Shown one piece after another: positions 1-5,680 of a DNA stretch of 6,398 bases (position 1 is the stretch's first letter; each line of letters begins with the position of its first letter). Both the position numbers and the translations under genes were made by a program. The DNA is taken from positions 1 through 6,398 of the forward strand of contig CAKZZR010000147.1 in NCBI GenBank assembly GCA_937885475.1, read 5' to 3'. The DNA is from an uncultured Treponema sp. Lineage in GTDB: Bacteria; Spirochaetota; Spirochaetia; Treponematales; Treponemataceae. The notes beneath the pieces are model-generated. The model was not told the DNA's origin and did not search any database. It was given only the letters and a program-made list of their open reading frames with translations.

Positions 1-1173
1 GCGGGTGAATGCCGCATCGCTTTCGCTTCCGTGGGTGTCTGTCAGAACCGGAATCATAAGCTTTTCCTGAATGAGCCGACCGTAAATGTAGGCAAAGCGC
101 GCAGTAACCTCGTTTGAGGCATAGCCGTCAAGCGCCTTATACAAATCGTGAAACTCGTTCCACAGCGCCTCAGAAAGCATAAGCGGCGTGAGCGTGTCAA
201 AAAAATCGTCAAAATAAGAGGCATCGTGCCATGAATCGCAATATTGCTTTACGCATGCAATGCCACGGCTGGTAGAGCGCTTCAGTTCCAGATTCAAAAG
301 ATACCACAGAGCATTGTCGTACTGAGAATCCGAAGGAGCGCATTTCATCGCAGACTTATAACGGTTAGCCGCATAGGAAAAATATTCCCCGGCTTTTTCG
401 TACAGACGCGCAGAATAAAACCACGCGTAGAATTCTGAATCCTTGCCGGAAAGTTTTTTTGCAAGCGAATCAAAGGCGAGCGCATTCTTATAATAGGAAT
501 CGCTGCCGTACAGACAGACCTTGCCTATGTCGGACACAATCTGCGGAATTAGCGGAAGCACGTCCGGGCTTTCGCGGTAGGTCTCAAACGCTGCCTTGTA
601 GTTCCGCTTGTACACGTCCGTTCTGAAGTCAAGCACAGGAAGAATCTCCTGCACCTGCGCTACGGCAGAATCCTTAACCAACTGGCAATACAGCTTATAA
701 TGAAACGAAGAAACGGCGCGGGTCGTAAACCAGGCGTACACCTCCTTTGAAAGGCGGGAATCGTTCTTGTTCAGCATTGCGTCCAGCCTGAGATACGCAA
801 GCTGATTGCTGCACGTCTGGTAGTCAAGGTCGTTCGTGCTTTGAATGAGCCGCGTATATTCCCCCGAAGAAGAATAGTGCGGGCAGGCGCTAAGCAGCGC
901 GTCCTCGTCCCCATATTTTTTTATGAGCGCATCGCAGGCTTCCAGACGTTCGCGCACGTTGCCAAGCGCGGTAAGTTCTTCCATGCATAGGCGCACGATA
1001 TACGGGGAGCTTGTTTTTTCTGCTTTTTTTAGCAATCTTTTTGCTTCTGCGGTATTTCCTTCTGACTGGCGGCGCAGGGCGACGTAATAATACGAATTAT
1101 TCTGACTGCAACTGCTGAAAATAAATGCCGCCATAAAAAGCGCAGAGCAAAGACACTTTTTTGTAATCTGCAT
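1..1173 (-). CDS. Lipoprotein with TPR-like helices, 5' part; possible lytic transglycosylase N-terminal region
   Basis: The first 391 codons of a gene are open and the reading frame runs off the left edge. The N-terminus is a lipoprotein signal: MQITKK, a hydrophobic stretch at residues 8-19, then a lipobox FSSC with the lipidated Cys at residue 22. The mature part is rich in Tyr, Leu and Ala and reads as repeated short helix pairs, for example around residues 28-50, 255-285 and 290-310 (FYAWFYSARLYEKAGEYF, then DNALWYLLNLELKRS). This resembles the alpha-superhelical U-domain of Slt70-type soluble lytic transglycosylases. The catalytic domain would lie beyond the edge, so that function is an inference; a plain TPR lipoprotein is the alternative. 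The ATG at 1173 is chosen because it gives a full signal peptide; the internal Met14 would leave too little. No good Shine-Dalgarno sequence precedes it. The start lies 20 bases past the terminator hairpin of the upstream gene. The lipoprotein signal is fairly sure, the enzyme assignment is not. Confidence 0.75.
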   Translation of the reverse strand, partial: MQITKKCLCSALFMAAFIFSSCSQNNSYYYVALRRQSEGNTAEAKRLLKKAEKTSSPYIVRLCMEELTALGNVRERLEACDALIKKYGDEDALLSACPHYSSSGEYTRLIQSTNDLDYQTCSNQLAYLRLDAMLNKNDSRLSKEVYAWFTTRAVSSFHYKLYCQLVKDSAVAQVQEILPVLDFRTDVYKRNYKAAFETYRESPDVLPLIPQIVSDIGKVCLYGSDSYYKNALAFDSLAKKLSGKDSEFYAWFYSARLYEKAGEYFSYAANRYKSAMKCAPSDSQYDNALWYLLNLELKRSTSRGIACVKQYCDSWHDASYFDDFFDTLTPLMLSEALWNEFHDLYKALDGYASNEVTARFAYIYGRLIQEKLMIPVLTDTHGSESDAAFTR

Positions 1174-1183
1174 TTTATTTCGT

Positions 1184-1219
1184 AGATATAAAAATAGCCG
1201 ATTTTGGAATTATCCGCAA
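1184..1219 (-). promoter_or_regulatory. Weak candidate promoter for the lipoprotein gene, overlapping the terminator
   Basis: On the minus strand TTGCGG (1219-1214) is followed after 17 bases by TATTTT (1196-1191). This is a poor but correctly spaced -35/-10 pair, lying inside the terminator hairpin. It would give a leader of only about 10-15 bases. There is no better pair in the short gap. The alternatives are a promoter inside the 3' end of the LysM gene, or read-through from it. Confidence 0.2.
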
Positions 1220-1227
1220 TCGGCTAT
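1187..1227 (-). terminator. Rho-independent terminator of the LysM operon
   Basis: On the minus strand a perfect 10-base stem, ATAGCCGATT (1227-1218) with AATCGGCTAT (1203-1194), encloses a 14-base loop. The loop can add a small inner GGA/TCC pairing. The stem is followed at once by TTTTATATC (1193 down). It begins 19 bases after the TAA of the LysM gene. The geometry is that of an intrinsic terminator reading in the minus direction; there is no T-tract on the plus side. The loop is somewhat large. The next minus-strand gene starts only about 20 bases further on, so the hairpin may also let some transcription through. Confidence 0.75.
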
Positions 1228-1246
1228 CGTTCTTTTGCCCTTATTT

Positions 1247-3139
1247 TTATTTTGCAGGAATCTTTATGTATGTTCCAGAAATGATGTAGTCAGGATTCCT
1301 AATGTTGTTGTACCGCGCGATTTTTTTGTAGTTCCACGGATTCTTATAGTAAGCGTCGGCAATATCCCACAGCGTGTCGCCCCACTTGATCTTGTAAGTG
1401 ATGTCCGCAGGTGGAAGTTCCGGCTCCTTTGGTGGCTCAGGCACGATTTTTTCAGGCTCTTCAACAACCACAATCTCGTCTTCCTTTGCCTCGATAATTT
1501 CTGGCTCAGGCTCTGGTTCAGGTTCGGGCTGTGGCTCTGGTTCAGGAATCGGCTCTTCCTTTACAACCTCAACAGGCTCCGATTTTGCCGCCGGATGCTT
1601 GTTCAGAAGGTTGTACTTTGAAGGCACGATGAACAGAACAAGAATCGTAGCGAGAATACAGATTATCGCACAGATTATGCAGATTATAACAGGAACGCGG
1701 GTCTTCTTTGTCACTTCTTCATCTTCCTCATCTTCGATAGACGAATCTCCGTCCATCGTTTCTTTATCATACAAGCCGTCAAACTGGAGCGCGCTTGAAT
1801 GCTTTATCATCTCTGCCGTTGAATCCGGTGCCGGCGCACTGTACGCGTCATCCTCAAAATCAGGCAGGTCGAACGAGCTTGCGTCTGCGTCAGAAACGTC
1901 CTCGCTTGGCGCTATATCGTCGGAGACTACGGTGTCATCGCTTCCAAAGTCGGGCAGGTCAAACGCGCCGTCATCCAAAGAAGCGCTGTCTGCGCTTGGC
2001 TCCGTCGTATCGCCAAAATCAGGTAAATCAAATGCGCTGTCATCTGTAGATTCCGTCGCTGTGTATGATTCCGCGGTGGCGTCGTCTGATGCGCTGTCGC
2101 TGTCGCCAAAGTCCGGCAAGTCCAGGTCAAACGAACTGGTGTCGGCGCTTAAAGCGTCCTCGCTTGCTGCTATATCGTCGGAGGCTACGGTGTCATCGCT
2201 TTCAAAGTCAGGCAGGTCGAACGCACCGTCATCTAAAGAAGCGCTGTCTGCGCTTGGCTCCGTCGTGTCGCCAAAATCAGGTAAATCAAATGCGCTGTCA
2301 TCCGTCGGCTCCGTCGCATCGTCGCCGTCGTCATTTTGGTGCAGGGCGGCTGCGGCGGCAAGTCCTCCGGCAACGGCACCTGCGGCAGCTCCGGTTGCAA
2401 ACGCCGCTCCGTCGCTTTTTGGCTCAGCGTCATCCGTTTCAGTTTCTACAGAGTCCGGAGTCTCGGTAATCGTGTCGGCACCAAAATCGTCCAAATCAGA
2501 AAAATCCATATCCGGCAAAGCAACGTCGTCAGAGGTCGCTTCATCAGATGCAGAATCTTCCGGTAAAGACAAATCACCTTCCGGCAGGGCAAAATCGTCA
2601 GCAGTTAAGGCAGACGCGTCAAACGGCATGTCGCCATCCTTATCGGAGACAAGCTCCGCAGGCTCAGCAGCAACGTCGTTCGCCACCGCCTCGCTGTCGG
2701 CGGCATCCCCTTCAGCGGCTTCATCAGTGCTAAACTCGCCGTCAAACGCCGCAAGGTCAGGCTCAGACGTAATCGTTGCGTCAGCGGAATCGCCCAGACG
2801 CTCCTCAAGCGTGCGGGATACGAGCGTTACGTTCGCGTTGCTGGTTGCACCGGTTTCTGGGTCGATAAGCTCGGCAGAAAGTTTTCCGTCCTCATCAAGC
2901 CCAATGTTCAGCTTGATTTCTGCGCTTCCGTTGGGATGAGCCACAAGATTATCAATCTGAAGAGAATCCACGTAGTCCGCGTCCTCCATCGTTCCTGTTG
3001 AGGAACGGTACAAATCAACAAGTACGCGGGTCTGATTATCCTTTGCGGTCGTAAGTCCAACAGTTTTTTTGCCGGGAACGCCTTCCTCCAGAATTGGATA
3101 GAAAGAACCGTCCGCCTGCCGTAATCCGATTTGTTTCAT
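1247..3139 (-). CDS. Transmembrane protein: Hsp70 substrate-binding-like domain, acidic FDLPDF-repeat region, LysM domain
   Basis: A 630-residue protein. Residues 1-106 match the beta substrate-binding domain of Hsp70/DnaK in order: IGLRQADGSFYPIL, the TTAKDNQTRV strand (30-39; DnaK has STAEDNQSAV), LQIDNL (60-65), then IKLNIGLDEDGKLSAELIDP (75-94; DnaK has VTFDIDADGILHVSAKD). The ATPase domain and helical lid are absent. Residues about 113-475 are extremely acidic and low in complexity, with six FDLPDF-type motifs and one Ala/Gly-rich uncharged stretch (244-266). KKTR (478-481) precedes a clear membrane helix (482-506). A Pro-Glu spacer (528-549) follows, and a LysM domain at 581-628 (YKIKWGDTLWDIADAYYKNP, ending YIKIP). 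The charge pattern suggests a cytoplasmic N-terminus and a periplasmic LysM binding peptidoglycan. The ATG at 3139 has GGGGG five bases upstream. The gene is 12 bases after the YD-repeat gene, so the two are probably co-transcribed. The LysM and membrane segment are sure; the Hsp70-like domain is read from remembered DnaK sequence. Confidence 0.9.
   Translation of the reverse strand: MKQIGLRQADGSFYPILEEGVPGKKTVGLTTAKDNQTRVLVDLYRSSTGTMEDADYVDSLQIDNLVAHPNGSAEIKLNIGLDEDGKLSAELIDPETGATSNANVTLVSRTLEERLGDSADATITSEPDLAAFDGEFSTDEAAEGDAADSEAVANDVAAEPAELVSDKDGDMPFDASALTADDFALPEGDLSLPEDSASDEATSDDVALPDMDFSDLDDFGADTITETPDSVETETDDAEPKSDGAAFATGAAAGAVAGGLAAAAALHQNDDGDDATEPTDDSAFDLPDFGDTTEPSADSASLDDGAFDLPDFESDDTVASDDIAASEDALSADTSSFDLDLPDFGDSDSASDDATAESYTATESTDDSAFDLPDFGDTTEPSADSASLDDGAFDLPDFGSDDTVVSDDIAPSEDVSDADASSFDLPDFEDDAYSAPAPDSTAEMIKHSSALQFDGLYDKETMDGDSSIEDEEDEEVTKKTRVPVIICIICAIICILATILVLFIVPSKYNLLNKHPAAKSEPVEVVKEEPIPEPEPQPEPEPEPEPEIIEAKEDEIVVVEEPEKIVPEPPKEPELPPADITYKIKWGDTLWDIADAYYKNPWNYKKIARYNNIRNPDYIISGTYIKIPAK
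1493..1558 (-). repeat. Pro-Glu dipeptide repeat encoding a periplasmic spacer
   Basis: Residues 528-549 of the LysM protein alternate Pro and Glu (one Gln and a few Ile) between the membrane helix and the LysM domain. Such stretches are stiff and extended in TonB-type proteins that reach across the periplasm. Here it would hold the LysM domain away from the inner membrane at the level of the cell wall. The underlying DNA is a short imperfect repeat that could vary in length by slippage. Confidence 0.75.
1865..2056 (-). repeat. Long in-frame repeat, second (C-terminal) copy
   Basis: Encodes residues 362-425 of the LysM protein and matches the 2123-2314 copy. Differences are few, for example P to S near the start, ES to GS after the second FDLPDF, and AASEDALSADT changed to APSEDVSDADA. 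The FDLPDF motifs of the pair and their flanks fall at residues 284, 307, 337, 370, 393 and 423, in two triplets that are each 86 residues apart. Confidence 0.85.
2123..2314 (-). repeat. Long in-frame repeat, first (N-terminal) copy
   Basis: Encodes residues 276-339 of the LysM protein, a 64-residue unit from TEPTDDSAFDLPDFGDTTEP to SSFDL. It recurs 258 bases (exactly 86 codons) further along the gene with only scattered changes. The DNA is also nearly identical over long stretches, including silent positions, which points to a recent tandem duplication or gene-conversion event. The unit contains two FDLPDF motifs and ends at a third (FDLDLPDF). Confidence 0.85.
2820..3139 (-). other. Region encoding the Hsp70 SBD-beta-like domain without ATPase domain
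   Basis: This covers residues 1-107 of the LysM protein. Against DnaK residues of about 400-500 it keeps the strand order, the AxDNQ motif, the LxIDNL/FNLDGI element and the DxDGxLxxxxxDxxTG hairpin. In DnaK this beta-sandwich grips extended hydrophobic peptides and is controlled by the ATPase domain. With no ATPase domain here, any binding would be uncoupled from ATP unless another Hsp70 supplies it in trans. The loop between PIL and the AxDNQ strand is about one residue shorter than in DnaK, so the fold is plausible but peptide binding is not proved. Confidence 0.7.
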
Positions 3140-3151
3140 TAACGCCCCCGG

Positions 3152-3979
3152 TTAGTATTCGTATACAAATTCAGTCATGGCAGACATTTCGTTCACCGTG
3201 GTACCGAATTTTTTTGCAACCGTGTATGTTGTCAGTTTAGCAAGATTTCCTTTTTCGTCAAATTTTACAATCATGCGGCTTGAGGTTTTGTTGTCTGCGC
3301 CGTATGTGGTGATTTCGTTCAGAACGTTGTTCGCGTCATAACGGAAGATTTCCTTTTTTACCAGCGCACCGTCGCTTCCGTAGGTCATAACGGATTCCTT
3401 GCGTCCGTCCTCGGTGTAGGAATACTGTGCTTCCGTATCAAGAGAGCCGTCCGCAAAATAAGAAGCGAGCACGCTCAGCTTGTCGCCGTCGTACCGATAC
3501 ACGTTCTTTCCAACAAGTGCGCCGTCGGCATTGTAGTTTGTTTCCTCAGAAACCTTTGACTCAACATAGGTATAAATCGTCTTGCTCTTCAAAAGTTCGT
3601 CGGCGCCGTACTCAGAAATGTCGGCCTTGTTTCCGTCCTTGTATGTAAAAACGGCACGCCAACTCTGCGCAACATCTGAATCAGAGCCGACCTGCTCAAT
3701 AAGGTTGCCGTCAACGTCGTATGTGTTCTGAATTTTGTTCACAAGAACATCGCGGGAAGTCATTTCGGAAGATTCCAAAAGCTTTCCCTGCTCATCGTAG
3801 GTATACAGGAATTTTGTGCTCGGAGTTCTGAAATATTCCCCGAATTTAGAAATAATCGTGTAGTCAGTGCGGGTTACGCTTCTTGCGTTTCCCTTAATCT
3901 GATAGTTAGCCGTGATGTCATACGCAGAAGCCGCAAAGCAGGCTGCCACAGCAAAAAGTGCACAAATGATTTTTTTCAT
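3152..3979 (-). CDS. Exported YD-repeat-like protein of unknown function
   Basis: A 275-residue protein. The start is taken at 3979 (MKKIICALF...) rather than an upstream in-frame ATG at 4009, because GGAGG sits four bases before it and the protein then begins with a normal signal peptide. Cleavage could be by signal peptidase I after ASA (residue 19), giving a mature YDITANY start. However, VAAC at 11-14 also fits a lipobox, so it may instead be a lipoprotein. From about residue 50 to 245 the chain is a series of units of about 25 residues with the pattern Y-x-Y-D-x-x-G-x-L then a T/S-Y-x-A-D-G turn, for example YTYDEQGKLLE, NTYDVDGNLIE, YRYDGDKLSVLASYFADGSL and FRYDANNVLNEITTYGADN. This is like RHS/YD or YwqK-type beta repeats, which form extended beta sheets. 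No enzymatic motif is visible. It is the first gene of a two-gene operon with the LysM protein and is divergent from an IlvY-like regulator. Confidence 0.9.
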   Translation of the reverse strand: MKKIICALFAVAACFAASAYDITANYQIKGNARSVTRTDYTIISKFGEYFRTPSTKFLYTYDEQGKLLESSEMTSRDVLVNKIQNTYDVDGNLIEQVGSDSDVAQSWRAVFTYKDGNKADISEYGADELLKSKTIYTYVESKVSEETNYNADGALVGKNVYRYDGDKLSVLASYFADGSLDTEAQYSYTEDGRKESVMTYGSDGALVKKEIFRYDANNVLNEITTYGADNKTSSRMIVKFDEKGNLAKLTTYTVAKKFGTTVNEMSAMTEFVYEY

Positions 3980-3983
3980 ATAT

Positions 3984-3988
3984 CCTCC
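3984..3988 (-). promoter_or_regulatory. Shine-Dalgarno GGAGG fixing the start at 3979
   Basis: On the minus strand GGAGG is followed by ATAT and then ATG. This strong site supports the MKKII start and argues against the longer reading frame from 4009, which would add MTNRNDFGGY in front of the signal peptide. Confidence 0.85.
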
Positions 3989-3989
3989 A

Positions 3990-4004
3990 AAATCGTTTCG
4001 ATTT
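3990..4004. promoter_or_regulatory. Palindrome AAATCG-TTT-CGATTT, candidate operator or leader hairpin
   Basis: A perfect 6-base inverted repeat with a 3-base centre, one base away from the Shine-Dalgarno of the YD-repeat gene and abutting the candidate -35 of the regulator gene. It could be a regulator binding site. It could also be a small hairpin in the leader RNA that limits ribosome access. At this size in AT-rich DNA, chance cannot be excluded. Confidence 0.35.
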
Positions 4005-4047
4005 GTCAAAATGCCTTTGTCTATGTTAATATATCGGCAGAACCAAG

Positions 4048-4950
4048 ATGAATCTTTACGAATTAAAAGCCTTTGTTATTCTAACAGAAACGCTCCATTT
4101 TGCAAAAACTGCTGAAGAAATCAACGTGAGTCCGTCCGCTCTGAGCCGAATAATCTCGCGACTGGAGGAGGAAGCGGGGACCGATTTGCTTGAGCGCACG
4201 AACCGAAAGGTTGAGCTGACCCCGAACGGAAAGCTCTTTGCCGAATTCGCGCGTGAGACGCTCGCCCATAAGCAGGAGCTGGAAGCCACGTTCAGGGGTG
4301 AAAAGAACAGGATTTCGGGAACGCTGCACGTATACGCCTCGGTAACGGCGTGCTATGTCATTCTTCCGGTGTTCATCAAAAAACTTTCCGAAAAATATCC
4401 GGGAATTCAGCTTGCCATAGAAACGGGCGACCCCGCCGGCGCCATTCCTGCCGTGCGAGACGGACGCGCGCAGCTTGCCGTAGCCGCAATTCCAGAGGAC
4501 GGGCTTTCATACATGGAAACGATAAGCCTTAAGCACACGCCGCTTATTTTTGCCGCAAAAAAAGGAGCGGACTTCTCTGCGGAAGGCTCGCCGCAGGACA
4601 TTATTTCCACGGTGCCGCTCATTCTGCCAAAAACCGGGCTTGCCCGCCGCCGCTTTGACCAATGGACAAAAAGCCGCAACGTGAATCCCATCATTGCCGC
4701 CGAAACAGAAGGAAACGAAGCCATTCTTGCGCTCGCTCAGCTGGGACTTGGCATGGGGCTTGTTCCTCAGATTGTGCTTGAAAGCGGACGCTACCCGGAC
4801 AATTTTACAATTCATAGCGCCGGAAACATCCTTGGCTATTACGACATAGGTTTTATCCGCCGCAGCGAGATTTACGGAACGCAGACCGCGCGAAAAATTC
4901 AGGCGGCAGTTAAGGACATATTGCATTCAACGGACTGGAGAATTGTATGA
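4048..4950 (+). CDS. ilvY: LysR-type transcriptional regulator, IlvY-like
   Basis: A 300-residue protein of normal LysR-family length. The N-terminal winged helix-turn-helix is at residues 1-60 (NLYELKAFVILTETLHFAKT, INVSPSALSRIISRLEEEAG, LLERTNRKVELTPNG), then a linker helix and an effector-binding domain from about 90 to 295. Several segments closely follow E. coli IlvY: SGTLHVYASVTACYVILP (90-107), the VPLILPKTGLARRRFDQWT segment (189-207), NPIIAAETEGNEAILALAQL (213-232) and GMGLVPQIVLE (235-245). IlvY responds to acetolactate and acetohydroxybutyrate and activates ilvC for branched-chain amino acids. Here the divergent gene is not ilvC but an exported YD-repeat protein, so the target may differ or ilvC may be elsewhere. 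The ATG at 4048 gives the usual family N-terminus, though no clear ribosome site precedes it. The gene overlaps the next one by four bases. The family is sure; orthology to IlvY is probable. Confidence 0.88.
   Translation: MNLYELKAFVILTETLHFAKTAEEINVSPSALSRIISRLEEEAGTDLLERTNRKVELTPNGKLFAEFARETLAHKQELEATFRGEKNRISGTLHVYASVTACYVILPVFIKKLSEKYPGIQLAIETGDPAGAIPAVRDGRAQLAVAAIPEDGLSYMETISLKHTPLIFAAKKGADFSAEGSPQDIISTVPLILPKTGLARRRFDQWTKSRNVNPIIAAETEGNEAILALAQLGLGMGLVPQIVLESGRYPDNFTIHSAGNILGYYDIGFIRRSEIYGTQTARKIQAAVKDILHSTDWRIV
4936..4940 (+). promoter_or_regulatory. Shine-Dalgarno (TGGAG) for the glycosylase-like gene, inside ilvY
   Basis: TGGAG lies six bases before the ATG at 4947, inside the last codons of the regulator gene. 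The start and stop codons overlap as ATGA (4947-4950). Together they support this start and suggest coupled translation of the two proteins. Confidence 0.75.
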
Positions 4951-5678
4951 CAGAAGCACAATGGAACTCGCTTTGCGCATTCAGAGAAGAATTCAAGGCT
5001 AAAATTGAGGAATGGAACCACCGCGTTCCAAACCTTATGGAACTGCAGAAGCAGGCGGCAGAGCTTGCAAAAACGCCGCCCTACCCCTTTGAGACTCCCA
5101 TTGTCTATAACCTTGCGCTGGACGCGCTTACGCCGAACGATGATATAAAACTGCTTGTTATTGGCGACAACCCCGGCAAGGACGAGCAGCTTGCAAAAAA
5201 CAACCGCTACCTTGTTGGTCAGGCAGGAAAACTGGGCGAAGGCTTTTTTAGGAGCAATCCATGCCTGCACACGGACTTCAGACGGAACGCGATAATACTG
5301 AACAAAACGCCGGTTCATTCCGCAAAAACGGCGCAGCTTAAGACAATAATTAAAAACGGGGGCAAAAGCGCCGCCGAACTAATAGAAGAAAGCCAGATAT
5401 GGATGGCACAAAAGACCGCGCTGCTTGCACGCTCACTTGGAGCAGAGCTTTGGCTTGTTGGATACAGCGAGCTTAAGGAAAAGGGAATTTTTGTGCGCTA
5501 CCGCGACACGCTCAAGGAATGCGCCGACATGAAAAGGCTGTTCGTTTTTCAGCATTTTTCTATGAACAGGTTTTCCATTGACCTTAAGAATTTTATGCAG
5601 GAACGACCAGAGCTTACGCTAAAGGACGCACTGTGCGCCCTTGGCAGCCGCCACCGTACGGAAATCTTCGGTATGTAG
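4947..5678 (+). CDS. Divergent uracil-DNA glycosylase superfamily protein
   Basis: A 243-residue protein. Residues 68-77 (KLLVIGDNPG) with Glu80, followed by YLVGQAGKLGEGFF (88-101), match the first motif block of family 4/5 uracil-DNA glycosylases (GEAPGxxE then PFVGRAGxLL). A strand NAIILNKTPVHS (114-125) corresponds to the YITNxVKxRPP element. WLVGYSEL (169-176) fits the later beta strand, and FQHFSMNRFS (201-210) stands where the family has the HPS motif that grips the DNA. The glycosylases excise uracil or related bases from DNA. The usual Fe-S cysteines of family 4 are not arranged here (Cys at 10, 106, 192 and 230 only). HPS is HFS, and Asp-Asn replaces Glu-Ala in the first motif, so activity and substrate are uncertain. 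It follows the regulator with an ATGA overlap and probably shares its transcript. It ends two bases from the stop of the convergent OmpA-like gene, with no room for a separate terminator. Confidence 0.85.
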   Translation: MTEAQWNSLCAFREEFKAKIEEWNHRVPNLMELQKQAAELAKTPPYPFETPIVYNLALDALTPNDDIKLLVIGDNPGKDEQLAKNNRYLVGQAGKLGEGFFRSNPCLHTDFRRNAIILNKTPVHSAKTAQLKTIIKNGGKSAAELIEESQIWMAQKTALLARSLGAELWLVGYSELKEKGIFVRYRDTLKECADMKRLFVFQHFSMNRFSIDLKNFMQERPELTLKDALCALGSRHRTEIFGM

Positions 5679-5680
5679 CG

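Larger units (their letters stand above)
3980..4047. promoter_or_regulatory. Divergent control region between the YD-repeat operon and the ilvY-like gene
   Basis: A 68-base gap between two genes facing away from each other. On the plus strand TTGTCA (4003-4008) and TAATAT (4027-4032), 18 bases apart, form a reasonable promoter for the regulator, with a very short leader and no clear ribosome site. On the minus strand TATATT (4033-4028) could be a -10 for the YD-repeat operon, but nothing near 17 bases upstream looks like a -35. That would suit activator-dependent transcription. LysR-type regulators commonly bind such divergent gaps, repress themselves and activate the neighbour. The promoter assignments are guesses from consensus. 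Confidence 0.4.

Noticed and set aside
1235..1621. Plus-strand frame rich in Phe, Leu and Trp that could pass for a membrane protein
   Set aside because: It is antisense to the Pro-Glu spacer and LysM domain; the apparent hydrophobic repeats are the complement of the Glu/Pro codons.
1398..2939. A 513-codon plus-strand reading frame rich in Ser and Ala opposite the LysM gene
   Set aside because: It is the mirror of the acidic Asp/Ser/Ala-rich coding region: codons such as GAC, TCG and GCG read back as Val, Arg and Ser types without stops. It has no domain, no signal and no ribosome site, and the minus strand carries recognisable domains.
3984..4008. TTGACA on the minus strand (4008-4003) as the -35 of the YD-repeat operon
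   Set aside because: A -10 at the proper distance would fall on the Shine-Dalgarno and start codon, leaving no leader.
3980..4009. Longer start at 4009 for the YD-repeat protein
   Set aside because: The GGAGG at 3984-3988 and the signal peptide starting at MKK fix the start at 3979.
4507..5318. Minus-strand frames opposite the regulator and the glycosylase-like gene
   Set aside because: The plus-strand proteins match known families along their length, and the antisense frames show no coherent domain.
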